Shown here one piece after another: positions 39,060 through 54,700 of a DNA stretch of 64,000 nt. Every line of letters begins with the position of its first letter. Within the stretch, counting starts at the first letter, position 1. The position numbers were made by a program, and so were the translations under genes. This DNA is from Labia minor (Eukaryota > Arthropoda > Insecta > Dermaptera > Spongiphoridae). The notes under the pieces are model-generated. The model saw only the letters and a program-made list of their open reading frames with translations. It had not been told where the DNA came from and made no database searches. The stretch is taken from contig OY720345.1 in assembly GCA_963082975.1 (NCBI GenBank), forward strand, positions 8,830,491-8,894,490, written 5' to 3'.

Positions 39060-42000
39060 AATGTAAAATTTATTTTTTATATATCATTTTCTTCCATTTT
39101 TGATCAATTAATCGATTTTATTCATATTTCATCGATATCATAATTTTTTTCATTAATTTCATAGAAAAAACGTGAATATTGATAAATTATTTAGGAAAAA
39201 TGCTATTTTTTTAAATACTAATGTAAAATTTATTTATTATATATCATTTTTTTCAATTTCTGGTCCTAAACACGAATTAATTCATTTTTTATACATATCA
39301 TAATTTTTTTCATTAATTTCATAGAAAAAACGTGAATATTGATAAATTATTTAGGAACAATGCTATTTTTTTAAATACTAATGTAAAATTTATTTTTTAT
39401 ATATCATTTTCTTCCATTTCTGCTCCTAAACACGAATTTATTCATATTTTTTATACATATCATAATTTTTTTCATTAATTTCATAGAAAAAACGTTAATA
39501 TTGATAAATTATTTAGGAAAAATGCTATTGTTTTAAATACTAATGTAAAATTTATTTACTATATATTATTTTCTTCCATTTTTGATCAAATAATCGATTT
39601 TATTCATATTTCATCAATATCATAATTTTTTTCATTAATTTCATAGAAAAAACGTTACTATTGATAAATTATTTAGGAAAAATGCTATTTTTTTAAATAC
39701 TAATGTAAAATTTATTTTTTATATATCATTTTCTTCCATTTCTGCTCCTAAACACGAATTAATACATATTTTATACATATCATAATTTTTTTCATTAATT
39801 TCATAGAAAAAACGTTAATATTGATAAATTATTTAGGAAAAATGCTATTTTTTTAAATACTAATGTAAAATTTATTTTTTATATATCATTTTCTTCCATT
39901 TTTGATCAATTAATCGATTTTATTCATATTTCATCGATATCATAATTTTTTTCATTAATTTCATAGAAAAAACGTGAATATTGATAAATTATTTAGGAAA
40001 AATGCTATTTTTTTAAATACTAATGTAAAATTTATTTATTATATATCATTTTTTTCAATTTCTGGTCCTAAACACGAATTAATTTATATTTTATCGATAT
40101 CATAATTTTTTTCATTGATTTCATAGAAAAAACCTGAATTTGTCATATTTTTTTCAGACAAAATGCTACTTTTTTAAATAGAAATGTAAAATTTATTTTT
40201 TATATATCATTTTCTTCCATTTCTGGTCCGAAAGTCGATTTAATTCAAATTTTATACATATCCTTATTTTTTTCATTAATTTCATAGAAAAACCATGAAT
40301 TTGTCATATTATTTCAGGCAAAAGGCTACTTTTTTAAATAGAAATGTAAAATTTATTTTTTATATATCATTTTCTTCCATTTCTGGTCCGAAAGTCTATT
40401 TAATTCAAATTTTATACAAATCCTAATTTTTTACATTAATTTCATAGAAAAAACGTGAATATTGATAAATTATTTAGGAAAAATGCTATTTTTTTAAATA
40501 CTAATGTAAAATTTATTTATTATATATCATTTTCTTCCATTTCTGGTCCTAAACACGAATTAATTCATTTGTTATACATATCATAATTTTTTTCATTAAT
40601 TTGATAGAAAAAACGTGAATATTGATAAATTATTTAGGAAAAATGCTATTTTTTTAAATACTAATGTAAAATTTATTTATTATATATCATTTTCTTCCAT
40701 TTCTGGTCCGAAAGTCGATTTAATTCAAATTTTATACATATCCTTATTTTTTTCATTAATTTCATAGAAAAACCATGAATTTGTCATATTATTTCAGGCA
40801 AAAGGCTACTTTTTTAAATAGAAATGTAAAATTTAATTTCTATATATAATTTTCTTCCATTTCTGGTCCTAAAGCCGATTTAATTCACATTTTATACATA
40901 TCATAATTTTTTTCATTAATTTCATAGAAAAAACGTTAATATTGATAAATTATTTAGGAAAAATGCTATTTTTTTAAATACTAATGTAAAATTTATTTTT
41001 TATATATCATTTTCTTCCATTTTTGATCAATTAATCGATTTTATTCATATTTCATCGATATCATAATTTTTTTCATTAATTTCATAGAAAAAACGTGAAT
41101 ATTGATAAATTATTTCAGGCAAAATGGTACTTTTTTAAATAGAAATGTAAAATTTATTTTTTATATATCATTTTCTTCCATTTCTGGTCCGAAAGTCTAT
41201 TTAATTCAAATTTTATACAAATCCTAATTTTTTTCATTAATTTCATAGAAAAAACATGAATTTGTCATATTATTTCAGGCAAAAGGCGACTTTTTTTAAA
41301 TAGAAATGTAAAATTTAATTTCTATATATAATTTTCTTCCATTTCTGGTCCTAAAGCCGATTTAATTCACATTTTATACATATCATAATTTTTTTCATTA
41401 ATTTCATAGAAAAAACGTTAATATTGATAAATTATTTAGGAAAAATGCTATTGTTTTAAATACTAATGTAAAATTTATTTATTATATATCATTTTCTTCC
41501 ATTTCTGGTCCTAAACACGAATTAATTCATTTGTTATACATATCATAATTTTTTTCATTAATTTCATAGAAAAAACGTGAATATTGATAAATTATTTAGG
41601 AAAAATGCTATTTTTTTAAATACTAATGTAAAATTTATTTATTATATATCATTTTTTTCAATTTCTGGTCCTAAACACGAATTAATTTATATTTTATCGA
41701 TATCATAATTTTTTTCATTGATTTCATAGAAAAAACCTGAATTTGTCATATTTTTTTCAGACAAAATGCTACTTTTTTAAATAGAAATGTAAAATTTATT
41801 TTTTATATATCATTTTCTTCCATTTCTGGTCCGAAAGTCGATTTAATTCAAATTTTATACATATCCTTATTTTTTTCATTAATTTCATAGAAAAACCATG
41901 AATTTGTCATATTATTTCAGGCAAAAGCCTACTTTTTTAAATAGAAATGTAAAATTTAATTTCTATATATAATTTTCTTCCATTTCTGGTCCTAAAGCCG

Positions 42001-45000
42001 ATTTAATTCACATTTTATACATATCATAATTTTTTTCATTAATTTCATAGAAAAAACGTTAATATTGATAAATTATTTAGGAAAAATGCTATTTTTTAAA
42101 TACTAATGTAAAATTTATTTTTTATATATCATTTTCTTCCATTTTTGATCAATTAATCGATTTTATTCATATTTCATCGATATCATAATTTTTTTCATTA
42201 ATTTCATAGAAAAAACGTGAATATTGATAAATTATTTAGGAAAAATGCTATTTTTTTAAATACTAATGTAAAATTTATTTATTATATATCATTTTTTTCA
42301 ATTTCTGGTCCTAAACACGAATTAATTCATTTTTTATACATATCATAATTTTTTTCATTAATTTCATAGAAAAAACGTGAATATTGATAAATTATTTAGG
42401 AACAATGCTATTTTTTTAAATACTAATGTAAAATTTATTTTTTATATATCATTTTCTTCCATTTCTGCTCCTAAACACGAATTTATTCATATTTTTTATA
42501 CATATCATAATTTTTTTCATTAATTTCATAGAAAAAACGTTAATATTGATAAATTATTTAGGAAAAATGCTATTGTTTTAAATACTAATGTAAAATTTAT
42601 TTACTATATATTATTTTCTTCCATTTTTGATCAAATAATCGATTTTATTCATATTTCATCAATATCATAATTTTTTTCATTAATTTCATAGAAAAAACGT
42701 TACTATTGATAAATTATTTAGGAAAAATGCTATTTTTTTAAATACTAATGTAAAATTTATTTTTTATATATCATTTTCTTCCATTTCTGCTCCTAAACAC
42801 GAATTAATACATATTTTATACATATCATAATTTTTTTCATTAATTTCATAGAAAAAACGTTAATATTGATAAATTATTTAGGAAAAATGCTATTTTTTTA
42901 AATACTAATGTAAAATTTATTTTTTATATATCATTTTCTTCCATTTTTGATCAATTAATCGATTTTATTCATATTTCATCGATATCATAATTTTTTTCAT
43001 TAATTTCATAGAAAAAACGTGAATATTGATAAATTATTTAGGAAAAATGCTATTTTTTTAAATACTAATGTAAAATTTATTTATTATATATCATTTTTTT
43101 CAATTTCTGGTCCTAAACACGAATTAATTTATATTTTATCGATATCATAATTTTTTTCATTGATTTCATAGAAAAAACCTGAATTTGTCATATTTTTTTC
43201 AGACAAAATGCTACTTTTTTAAATAGAAATGTAAAATTTATTTTTTATATATCATTTTCTTCCATTTCTGGTCCGAAAGTCGATTTAATTCAAATTTTAT
43301 ACATATCCTTATTTTTTTCATTAATTTCATAGAAAAACCATGAATTTGTCATATTATTTCAGGCAAAAGGCTACTTTTTTAAATAGAAATGTAAAATTTA
43401 TTTTTTATATATCATTTTCTTCCATTTCTGGTCCGAAAGTCTATTTAATTCAAATTTTATACAAATCCTAATTTTTTACATTAATTTCATAGAAAAAACG
43501 TGAATATTGATAAATTATTTAGGAAAAATGCTATTTTTTTAAATACTAATGTAAAATTTATTTATTATATATCATTTTCTTCCATTTCTGGTCCTAAACA
43601 CGAATTAATTCATTTGTTATACATATCATAATTTTTTTCATTAATTTCATAGAAAAAACGTGAATATTGATAAATTATTTAGGAAAAATGCTATTTTTTT
43701 AAATACTAATGTAAAATTTATTTATTATATATCATTTTCTTCCATTTCTGGTCCGAAAGTCGATTTAATTCAAATTTTATACATATCCTTATTTTTTTCA
43801 TTAATTTCATAGAAAAACCATGAATTTGTCATATTATTTCAGGCAAAAGGCTACTTTTTTAAATAGAAATGTAAAATTTAATTTCTATATATAATTTTCT
43901 TCCATTTCTGGTCCTAAAGCCGATTTAATTCACATTTTATACATATCATAATTTTTTTCATTAATTTCATAGAAAAAACGTTAATATTGATAAATTATTT
44001 AGGAAAAATGCTATTTTTTTAAATACTAATGTAAAATTTATTTTTTATATATCATTTTCTTCCATTTTTGATCAATTAATCGATTTTATTCATATTTCAT
44101 CGATATCATAATTTTTTTCATTAATTTCATAGAAAAAACGTGAATATTGATAAATTATTTCAGGCAAAATGGTACTTTTTTAAATAGAAATGTAAAATTT
44201 ATTTTTTATATATCATTTTCTTCCATTTCTGGTCCGAAAGTCTATTTAATTCAAATTTTATACAAATCCTAATTTTTTTCATTAATTTCATAGAAAAAAC
44301 ATGAATTTGTCATATTATTTCAGGCAAAAGGCGACTTTTTTTAAATAGAAATGTAAAATTTAATTTCTATATATAATTTTCTTCCATTTCTGGTCCTAAA
44401 GCCGATTTAATTCACATTTTATACATATCATAATTTTTTTCATTAATTTCATAGAAAAAACGTTAATATTGATAAATTATTTAGGAAAAATGCTATTGTT
44501 TTAAATACTAATGTAAAATTTATTTATTATATATCATTTTCTTCCATTTCTGGTCCTAAACACGAATTAATTCATTTGTTATACATATCATAATTTTTTT
44601 CATTAATTTCATAGAAAAAACGTGAATATTGATAAATTATTTAGGAAAAATGCTATTTTTTTAAATACTAATGTAAAATTTATTTATTATATATCATTTT
44701 TTTCAATTTCTGGTCCTAAACACGAATTAATTTATATTTTATCGATATCATAATTTTTTTCATTGATTTCATAGAAAAAACCTGAATTTGTCATATTTTT
44801 TTCAGACAAAATGCTACTTTTTTAAATAGAAATGTAAAATTTATTTTTTATATATCATTTTCTTCCATTTCTGGTCCGAAAGTCGATTTAATTCAAATTT
44901 TATACATATCCTTATTTTTTTCATTAATTTCATAGAAAAACCATGAATTTGTCATATTATTTCAGGCAAAAGCCTACTTTTTTAAATAGAAATGTAAAAT

Positions 45001-45340
45001 TTAATTTCTATATATAATTTTCTTCCATTTCTGGTCCTAAAGCCGATTTAATTCACATTTTATACATATCATAATTTTTTTCATTAATTTCATAGAAAAA
45101 ACGTTAATATTGATAAATTATTTAGGAAAAATGCTATTTTTTAAATACTAATGTAAAATTTATTTTTTATATATCATTTTCTTCCATTTTTGATCAATTA
45201 ATCGATTTTATTCATATTTCATCGATATCATAATTTTTTTCATTAATTTCATAGAAAAAACGTGAATATTGATAAATTATTTAGGAAAAATGCTATTTTT
45301 TTAAATACTAATGTAAAATTTATTTATTATATATCATTTT
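39060..45340 (+). repeat. Higher-order repeat, ~3,045-bp (19-monomer) period, about 2 copies
   Basis: The rare GGCGAC core variant at 41285-41290 and 44330-44335 is 3,045 bp apart, and the surrounding order of monomer types matches, including TTAGGAACAATGC and the TTACTATTGAT variant. The match fails near 45340, where the linker changes from TTCATTTTTTATAC to TTCATTTGTTATAC. A further partial copy of part of this unit lies at about 48060-49250. Confidence 0.75.
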
Positions 45341-48300
45341 TTTCAATTTCTGGTCCTAAACACGAATTAATTCATTTGTTATACATATCATAATTTTTTT
45401 CATTAATTTCATAGAAAAAACGTGAATATTGATAAATTATTTAGGAAAAATGCTATTTTTTTAAATACTAATGTAAAATTTATTTATTATATATCATTTT
45501 CTTCCATTTCTGGTCCTAAACACGAATTAATTCATTTGTTATACATATCATAATTTTTTTCATTAATTTCATAGAAAAAACGTGAATATTGATAAATTAT
45601 TTAGGAAAAATGCTATTTTTTTAAATACTAATGTAAAATTTATTTATTATATATCATTTTCTTCCATTTCTGGTCCGAAAGTCGATTTAATTCAAATTTT
45701 ATACATATCCTTATTTTTTTCATTAATTTCATAGAAAAACCATGAATTTGTCATATTATTTCAGGCAAAAGGCTACTTTTTTAAATAGAAATGTAAAATT
45801 TAATTTCTATATATAATTTTCTTCCATTTCTGGTCCTAAAGCCGATTTAATTCACATTTTATACATATCATAATTTTTTTCATTAATTTCATAGAAAAAA
45901 CGTTAATATTGATAAATTATTTAGGAAAAATGCTATTTTTTTAAATACTAATGTAAAATTTATTTTTTATATATCATTTTCTTCCATTTTTGATCAATTA
46001 ATCGATTTTATTCATATTTCATCGATATCATAATTTTTTTCATTAATTTCATAGAAAAAACGTGAATATTGATAAATTATTTCAGGCAAAATGGTACTTT
46101 TTTAAATAGAAATGTAAAATTTATTTTTTATATATCATTTTCTTCCATTTCTGGTCCGAAAGTCTATTTAATTCAAATTTTATACAAATCCTAATTTTTT
46201 TCATTAATTTCATAGAAAAAACATGAATTTGTCATATTATTTCAGGCAAAAGGCTACTTTTTTTAAATAGAAATGTAAAATTTAATTTCTATATATAATT
46301 TTCTTCCATTTCTGGTCCTAAAGCCGATTTAATTCACATTTTATACATATCATAATTTTTTTCATTAATTTCATAGAAAAAACGTGAATATTGATAAATT
46401 ATTTAGGAAAAATGCTATTTTTTTAAATACTAATGTAAAATTTATTTATTATATATCATTTTCTTCCATTTCTGGTCCTAAACACGAATTAATTCATTTG
46501 TTATACATATCATAATTTTTTTCATTAATTTCATAGAAAAAACGTGAATATTGATAAATTATTTAGGAAAAATGCTATTTTTTTAAATACTAATGTAAAA
46601 TTTATTTATTATATATCATTTTCTTCCATTTCTGGTCCGAAAGTCGATTTAATTCAAATTTTATACATATCCTTATTTTTTTCATTAATTTCATAGAAAA
46701 ACCATGAATTTGTCATATTATTTCAGGCAAAAGGCTACTTTTTTAAATAGAAATGTAAAATTTAATTTCTATATATAATTTTCTTCCATTTCTGGTCCTA
46801 AAGCCGATTTAATTCACATTTTATACATATCATAATTTTTTTCATTAATTTCATAGAAAAAACGTTAATATTGATAAATTATTTAGGAAAAATGCTATTT
46901 TTTTTAAATACTAATGTAAAATTTATTTTTTATATATCATTTTCTTCCATTTTTGATCAATTAATCGATTTTATTCATATTTCATCGATATCATAATTTT
47001 TTTCATTAATTTCATAGAAAAAACGTGAATATTGATAAATTATTTCAGGCAAAATGGTACTTTTTTAAATAGAAATGTAAAATTTATTTTTTATATATCA
47101 TTTTCTTCCATTTCTGGTCCGAAAGTCTATTTAATTCAAATTTTATACAAATCCTAATTTTTTTCATTAATTTCATAGAAAAAACATGAATTTGTCATAT
47201 TATTTCAGGCAAAAGGCTACTTTTTTTAAATAGAAATGTAAAATTTAATTTCTATATATAATTTTCTTCCATTTCTGGTCCTAAAGCCGATTTAATTCAC
47301 ATTTTATACATATCATAATTTTTTTCATTAATTTCATAGAAAAAACGTTAATATTGATAAATTATTTAGGAAAAATGCTATTGTTTTAAATACTAATGTA
47401 AAATTTATTTATTATATATCATTTTCTTCCATTTCTGGTCCTAAACACGAATTAATTCATTTGTTATACATATCATAATTTTTTTCATTAATTTCATAGA
47501 AAAAACGTGAATATTGATAAATTATTTAGGAAAAATGCTATTTTTTTAAATACTAATGTAAAATTTATTTATTATATATCATTTTCTTCCATTTCTGGTC
47601 CGAAAGTCGATTTAATTCAAATTTTATACATATCCTTATTTTTTTCATTAATTTCATAGAAAAACCATGAATTTGTCATATTATTTCAGGCAAAAGGCTA
47701 CTTTTTTAAATAGAAATGTAAAATTTAATTTCTATATATAATTTTCTTCCATTTCTGGTCCTAAAGCCGATTTAATTCACATTTTATACATATCATAATT
47801 TTTTTCATTAATTTCATAGAAAAAACGTTAATATTGATAAATTATTTAGGAAAAATGCTATTTTTTTAAATACTAATGTAAAATTTATTTTTTATATATC
47901 ATTTTTCTTCCATTTTTGATCAATTAATCGATTTTATTCATATTTCATCGATATCATAATTTTTTTCATTAATTTCATAGAAAAAACGTGAATATTGATA
48001 AATTATTTAGGAAAAATGCTATTTTTTTAAATACTAATGTAAAATTTATTTATTATATATCATTTTTTTCAATTTCTGGTCCTAAACACGAATTAATTCA
48101 TTTTTTATACATATCATAATTTTTTTCATTAATTTCATAGAAAAAACGTGAATATTGATAAATTATTTAGGAACAATGCTATTTTTTTAAATACTAATGT
48201 AAAATTTATTTTTTATATATCATTTTCTTCCATTTCTGCTCCTAAACACGAATTTATTCATATTTTTTATACATATCATAATTTTTTTCATTAATTTCAT

Positions 48301-49549
48301 AGAAAAAACGTTAATATTGATAAATTATTTAGGAAAAATGCTATTGTTTTAAATACTAATGTAAAATTTATTTACTATATATTATTTTCTTCCATTTTTG
48401 ATCAAATAATCGATTTTATTCATATTTCATCAATATCATAATTTTTTTCATTAATTTCATAGAAAAAACGTTACTATTGATAAATTATTTAGGAAAAATG
48501 CTATTTTTTTAAATACTAATGTAAAATTTATTTTTTATATATCATTTTCTTCCATTTCTGCTCCTAAACACGAATTAATACATATTTTATACATATCATA
48601 ATTTTTTTCATTAATTTCATAGAAAAAACGTTAATATTGATAAATTATTTAGGAAAAATGCTATTTTTTTAAATACTAATGTAAAATTTATTTTTTATAT
48701 ATCATTTTCTTCCATTTTTGATCAATTAATCGATTTTATTCATATTTCATCGATATCATAATTTTTTTCATTAATTTCATAGAAAAAACGTGAATATTGA
48801 TAAATTATTTAGGAAAAATGCTATTTTTTTAAATACTAATGTAAAATTTATTTATTATATATCATTTTTTTCAATTTCTGGTCCTAAACACGAATTAATT
48901 TATATTTTATCGATATCATAATTTTTTTCATTGATTTCATAGAAAAAACCTGAATTTGTCATATTTTTTTCAGACAAAATGCTACTTTTTTAAATAGAAA
49001 TGTAAAATTTATTTTTTATATATCATTTTCTTCCATTTCTGGTCCGAAAGTCGATTTAATTCAAATTTTATACATATCCTTATTTTTTTCATTAATTTCA
49101 TAGAAAAACCATGAATTTGTCATATTATTTCAGGCAAAAGGCTACTTTTTTAAATAGAAATGTAAAATTTATTTTTTATATATCATTTTTGTCCATTTCT
49201 GGTCCGAAAGTCTATTTAATTCAAATTTTATACAAATCCTAATTTTTTACATTAATTTCATAGAAAAAACATGAATTTGTCATATTTTTTCAGGCAAAAT
49301 GCTACTTTTTTAAATAGAAATGTAAAATTTAATTTCTATATATAATTTTCTTCCATTTCTGGTCCTAAAGTCGATTTAATTAACATTTTATACATATCAT
49401 AAATTTATTCATTAATTTTATAGAAAAAACGTGAATATTGATAAATTATTTAGGTAAAATGCTATTTTTTTAAATACTAATCTAAAATTTATTTACCTTA
49501 TATCATTTTCTTCCATTTCTGGTCCTAAACACGAATTAATTCATTTTTT

Positions 49550-50400
49550 ATACATATCATAATTTTTTTCATTAATTTCATAGAAAAAACGTTAATATTG
49601 ATAAATTATTTAGGAAAAATGCTATTGTTTTAAATACTAATGTAAAATTTATTTACTATATATTATTTTCTTCCATTTTTGATCAAATAATCGATTTTAT
49701 TCATATTTCATCAATATCATAATTTTTTTCATTAATTTCATAGAAAAAACGTTACTATTGATAAATTATTTAGGAAAAATGCTATTTTTTTAAATACTAA
49801 TGTAAAATTTATTTTATATATATTATTTTGTTCCATTTCTGCTCCTAAACACGAATTAATACATATTTTATACATATCATAATTTTTTTCATTAATTTCA
49901 TAGAAAAAACGTTAATATTGATAAATTATTTAGGAAAAATGCTATTTTTTTAAATACAAATGTAAAATTTATTTATTATATATCATTTTCTTCCATTTCT
50001 GGTCCTAAACACGAATTAATTCATTTTTTATACATATCATAATTTTATTCATTAATTTCATAGAAAAAACGTGAATATTGATAAATTATTTAGGAAAAAT
50101 GCTATTTTTTTAAATACTAATGTAAAAATTTATTTTTTATATATCATTTTCTTCCATTTTTGATCAATTAATCGATTTTATTCATATTTCATCGATATTA
50201 TAATTTTTTTCATTAATTTCATAGAAAAAACGTGAATATTGATAAATTATTTAGGAAAAATGCTATTTTTTTAATTACTAATGTAAAATTTATTTTTTAT
50301 ATATCATTTTCTTCCATTTATGCTCCTAAACACGAATTAATTCATATTTTTTATACATATCCTAATTTTTTTCTTTAATTTCATAGAAAAAACATGAATT
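49550..50400 (+). repeat. Empty-site paralogue of the retrotransposon insertion locus
   Basis: The left flank of the element (13771-14421) matches 49551-50201 base for base at an offset of 35,780 in every line I compared, including rare variants such as GTTACTATTG, ATTTTATATATATTATTTTG and TGTAAAAATTT. The right flank from 20424 continues the match at 50198, including the rare CCATTTATGCTCC linker, with only a few substitutions. The single TTAT at 50198-50201 is the uninserted target. Confidence 0.92.
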
Positions 50401-51779
50401 TGTCATATTATTTCAGGCAAAATGCTACTTTTTTAAATACTAATGTAAAATTTATTTTTTATATATCATTTTCTTCCATTTCTGGTCCTAAACACGAATT
50501 TATTCATTATTTATACATATCATAATTTTTTTCATTAATTTCATAGAAAAAACGTTAATATTGATAAATTATTTAGGTAAAATGCTATTTTTTTAAATAC
50601 TAATGTAAAATTTATTTTTTATATATCATTTTCTTCCATTTTTGATCAATTAATCGATTTTATTCATATTTCATCGATATCATAATTTTTTTCATTAATT
50701 TCATAGAAAAAACGTGAATATTGATAAATTTTTTAGGAAAAATGCTATTTTTTTAAATACTAATGTAAAATTTATTTTTTATATATCACTTTCTTCCATT
50801 TTTGATCAATTAATCGATTTTATTCATATTTCATCGATATCATAATTTTTTTCATTAATTTCATAGAAAAAACGTGAATATTGATAAATTATTTCAGGCA
50901 AAATGGTACTTTTTTAAATAGAAATGTAAAATTTATTTTTTATATATCATTTTCTTCCATTTCTGGTCCGAAAGTCTATTTAATTCAAATTTTATACAAA
51001 TCCTAATTTTTTTCATTAATTTCATAGAAAAAACATGAATTTGTCATATTATTTCAGGCAAAAGGCTACTTTTTTAAATAGAAATGTAAAATTTAATTTC
51101 TATATATAATTTTCTTCCATTTCTGGTCCTAAAGCCGATTTAATTCACATTTTATACATATCATAATTTTTTTCATTAATTTCATAGAAAAAACGTTAAT
51201 ATTGATAAATTATTTAGGAAAAATGCTATTGTTTTAAATACTAATGTAAAATTTATTTACTATATATTATTTTCTTCCATTTTTGATCAATTAATTGATT
51301 TTATTCATATTTCATCAATATCATAATTTTTTTCATTAATTTCATAGAAAAAACGTGAATATTGATAAATTATTTCAGGCAAAATGGTACTTTTTTAAAT
51401 AGAAATGTAAAATTTATTTTTTATATATCATTTTCTTCTATTTCTGGTCCGAAAGTCTATTTAATTCAAATTTTATACAAATCCTAATTTTTTTCATTAA
51501 TTTCATAGAAAAAACATGAATTTGTCATATTATTTCAGGCAAAAGGCTACTTTTTTAAATAGAAATGTAAAATTTAATTTCTATATATAATTTTCTTCCA
51601 TTTCTGGTCCGAAAGTCTATTTAATTCAAATTTTATACAAATCCTAATTTTTTTCATTAATTTCATAGAAAAAACATGAATTTGTCATATTATTTCAGGC
51701 AAAAGGCTACTTTTTTAAATAGAAATGTAAAATTTAATTTCTATATATAATTTTCTTCCATTTCTGGTCCTAAAGTCGA

Positions 51780-54700
51780 TTTAATTAACATTTTATACAT
51801 ATCATAAATTTATTCATTAATTTTATAGAAAAAACGTGAATATTGATAAATTATTTAGGTAAAATGCTATTTTTTTAAATACTAATCTAAAATTTATTTA
51901 CCTTATATCATTTTCTTCCATTTCTGGTCCTAAACACGAATTAATTCATTTTTTATACATATCATAATTTTTTTCATTAATTTCATAGAAAAAACGTTAA
52001 TATTGATAAATTATTTTGGAAAAATGCTATTTTTATAAATACTAATGTAAAATTTATTTTTTATATATCATTTTCTTCCATTTCTGCTCCTAAACACGAA
52101 TTAATTCATATTTTTTATACATATCATAATTTTTTTCATTAATTTCATAGATAAAACGTTAATATTGATAAATTATTTAGGAAAAATGCTATTGTTTTAA
52201 ATACTAATGAAAAAGTTATTTACTATATATTATTTTCTTCCATTTTTGTTCAATTAATCGATTTTATTCATATTTCATCAATATCATAATTTTTTTCATT
52301 AATTTCATAGAAAAAACGTTAATATTGATAAATTATTTAAGAAAAATGCTATTTTTTTAAATACTAATGTAAAATTTATTTTTTATATATTATTTTTTTC
52401 CATTTCTGCTCCTAAACACGAATTAATACATATTTTATACATATCATAATTTTTTTCATTAATTTCATAGAAAAAACGTTAATATTGATAAATTATTTAG
52501 GAAAAATGCTATTTTTTTAAATACAAATGTAAAATTTATTTATTATATATCATTTTCTTCCATTTCTGGTCCTAAACACGAATTAATTCATTTTTTATAC
52601 ATATCATAATTTTATTCATTAATTTCATAGAAAAAACGTGAATATTGATAAATTATTTAGGAAAAATGCTATTTTTTTAAATACTAATGTAAAAATTTAT
52701 TTTTTATATATCATTTTCTTCCATTTTTGATCAATTAATCGATTTTATTCATATTTCATCGATATTATAATTTTTTTCATTAATTTCATAGAAAAAACGT
52801 GAATATTGATAAATTATTTAGGAAAAATGCTATTTTTTTAAATACTAATGTAAAATTTATTTTTTATATATCATTTTCTTCCATTTCTGCTCCTAAACAC
52901 GAATTAATTCATATTTTTTATACATATCATAATTTTTTTCATTAATTTCATAGAAAAAACATGAATTTGTCATATTATTTTAGGCAAAATGCTACTTTTT
53001 TAAATAGAAATGTAAAATTTAATTTCTATATATAATTTTCTTCCATTTCTGGTCCTAAAGCAGATTTAATTAACATTTTATACATATCATAATTTTATTC
53101 ATTAATTTTATAGAAAAAACGTGAATATTGATAAATTATTTAGGTAAAATGCTATTTTTTTAAATACTAATGTAAAATTTATTTATTATATATCATTTTT
53201 TTCAATTTCTGGTCCTAAACACGAATTAATTTATATTTTATACATATCCTAATTTTTTTCATTAATTTCATAGAAAAAACATGAATTTGTCATATTATTT
53301 CAGGCAAAATGCTACTTTTTTAAATACTAATGTAAAATTTATTTTTTATATATCATTTTCTTCCATTTCTGGTCCTAAACACGAATTAATTCATTATTTA
53401 TACATATCATAATTTTTTTCATTAATTTCATAGAAAAAACGTTAATATTGATAAATTATTTAGGTAAAATGCTATTTTTTTAAATACTAATGTAAAATTT
53501 ATTTATTATATATCATTTTTTTCAATTTCTGGTCCTAAACACGAATTAATTTATATTTTATCGATATGATAATTTTTTTCATTGATTTCATAGAAAAAAC
53601 CTGAATTTGTCATATTTTTTTCAGACAAAATGCTACTTTTTTAAATAGAAATGTAAAATTTATTTTTTATATATCATTTTCTTCCATTTCTGGTCCGAAA
53701 GTCTATTTAATTCAAATTTTGTACAAATCCTAATTTTTTTCATTAATTTCATAGAAAAAACATGAATTTGTCATATTATTTCAGGCAAAAGGCTACTTTT
53801 TTAAATAGAAATGTAAAATTTAATTTCTATATATAATTTTCTTCCATTTCTGGCCCTAAAGCCGATTTAATTCACATTTTATACATATCATAATTTTTTT
53901 CATTAATTTCATAGAAAAAACGTTAATATTGATAAATTATTTAGGAAAAATGCTATTTTTTTAAATACTAATGTAAAATTTATTTTTTATATATCATTTT
54001 CTTCCATTTCTGGTCCTAAACACGAATTAATTCATTTGTTATACATATCATAATTTTTTTCATTAATTTCATAGAAAAAACGTGAATATTGATAAATTAT
54101 TTAGGAAAAATGCTATTTTTTTAAATACTAATGTAAAATTTATTTATTATATATCATTTTTTTCAATTTCTGGTCCGAAAGTCTATTTAATTCAAATTTT
54201 GTACAAATCCTAATTTTTTTCATTAATTTCATAGAAAAAACGTGAATATTGATAAATTATTTAGGAAAAATGCTATTTTTTTAAATACTAATGTAAAATT
54301 TATTTATTATATATCATTTTCTTCCATTTCTGGTCCGAAAGTCGATTTAATTCAAATTTTATACATATCCTTATTTTTTTCATTAATTTCATAGAAAAAC
54401 CATGAATTTGTCATATTATTTCAGGCAAAAGGCTACTTTTTTAAATAGAAATGTAAAATTTATTTTTTATATATCATTTTTGTCCATTTCTGGTCCGAAA
54501 GTCTATTTAATTAATATTTTATACAAATCGTAATTTTTTTCATTAATTTCATAGAAAAACCATGAATTTGTCATATTATTTCAGGCAAAAGGCTACTTTT
54601 TTAAATAGAAATGTAAAATTTAATTTCTATATATAATTTTCTTCCATTTCTGGTCCGAAAGTCTATTTAATTCAAATTTTGTACAAATCCTAATTTATTT

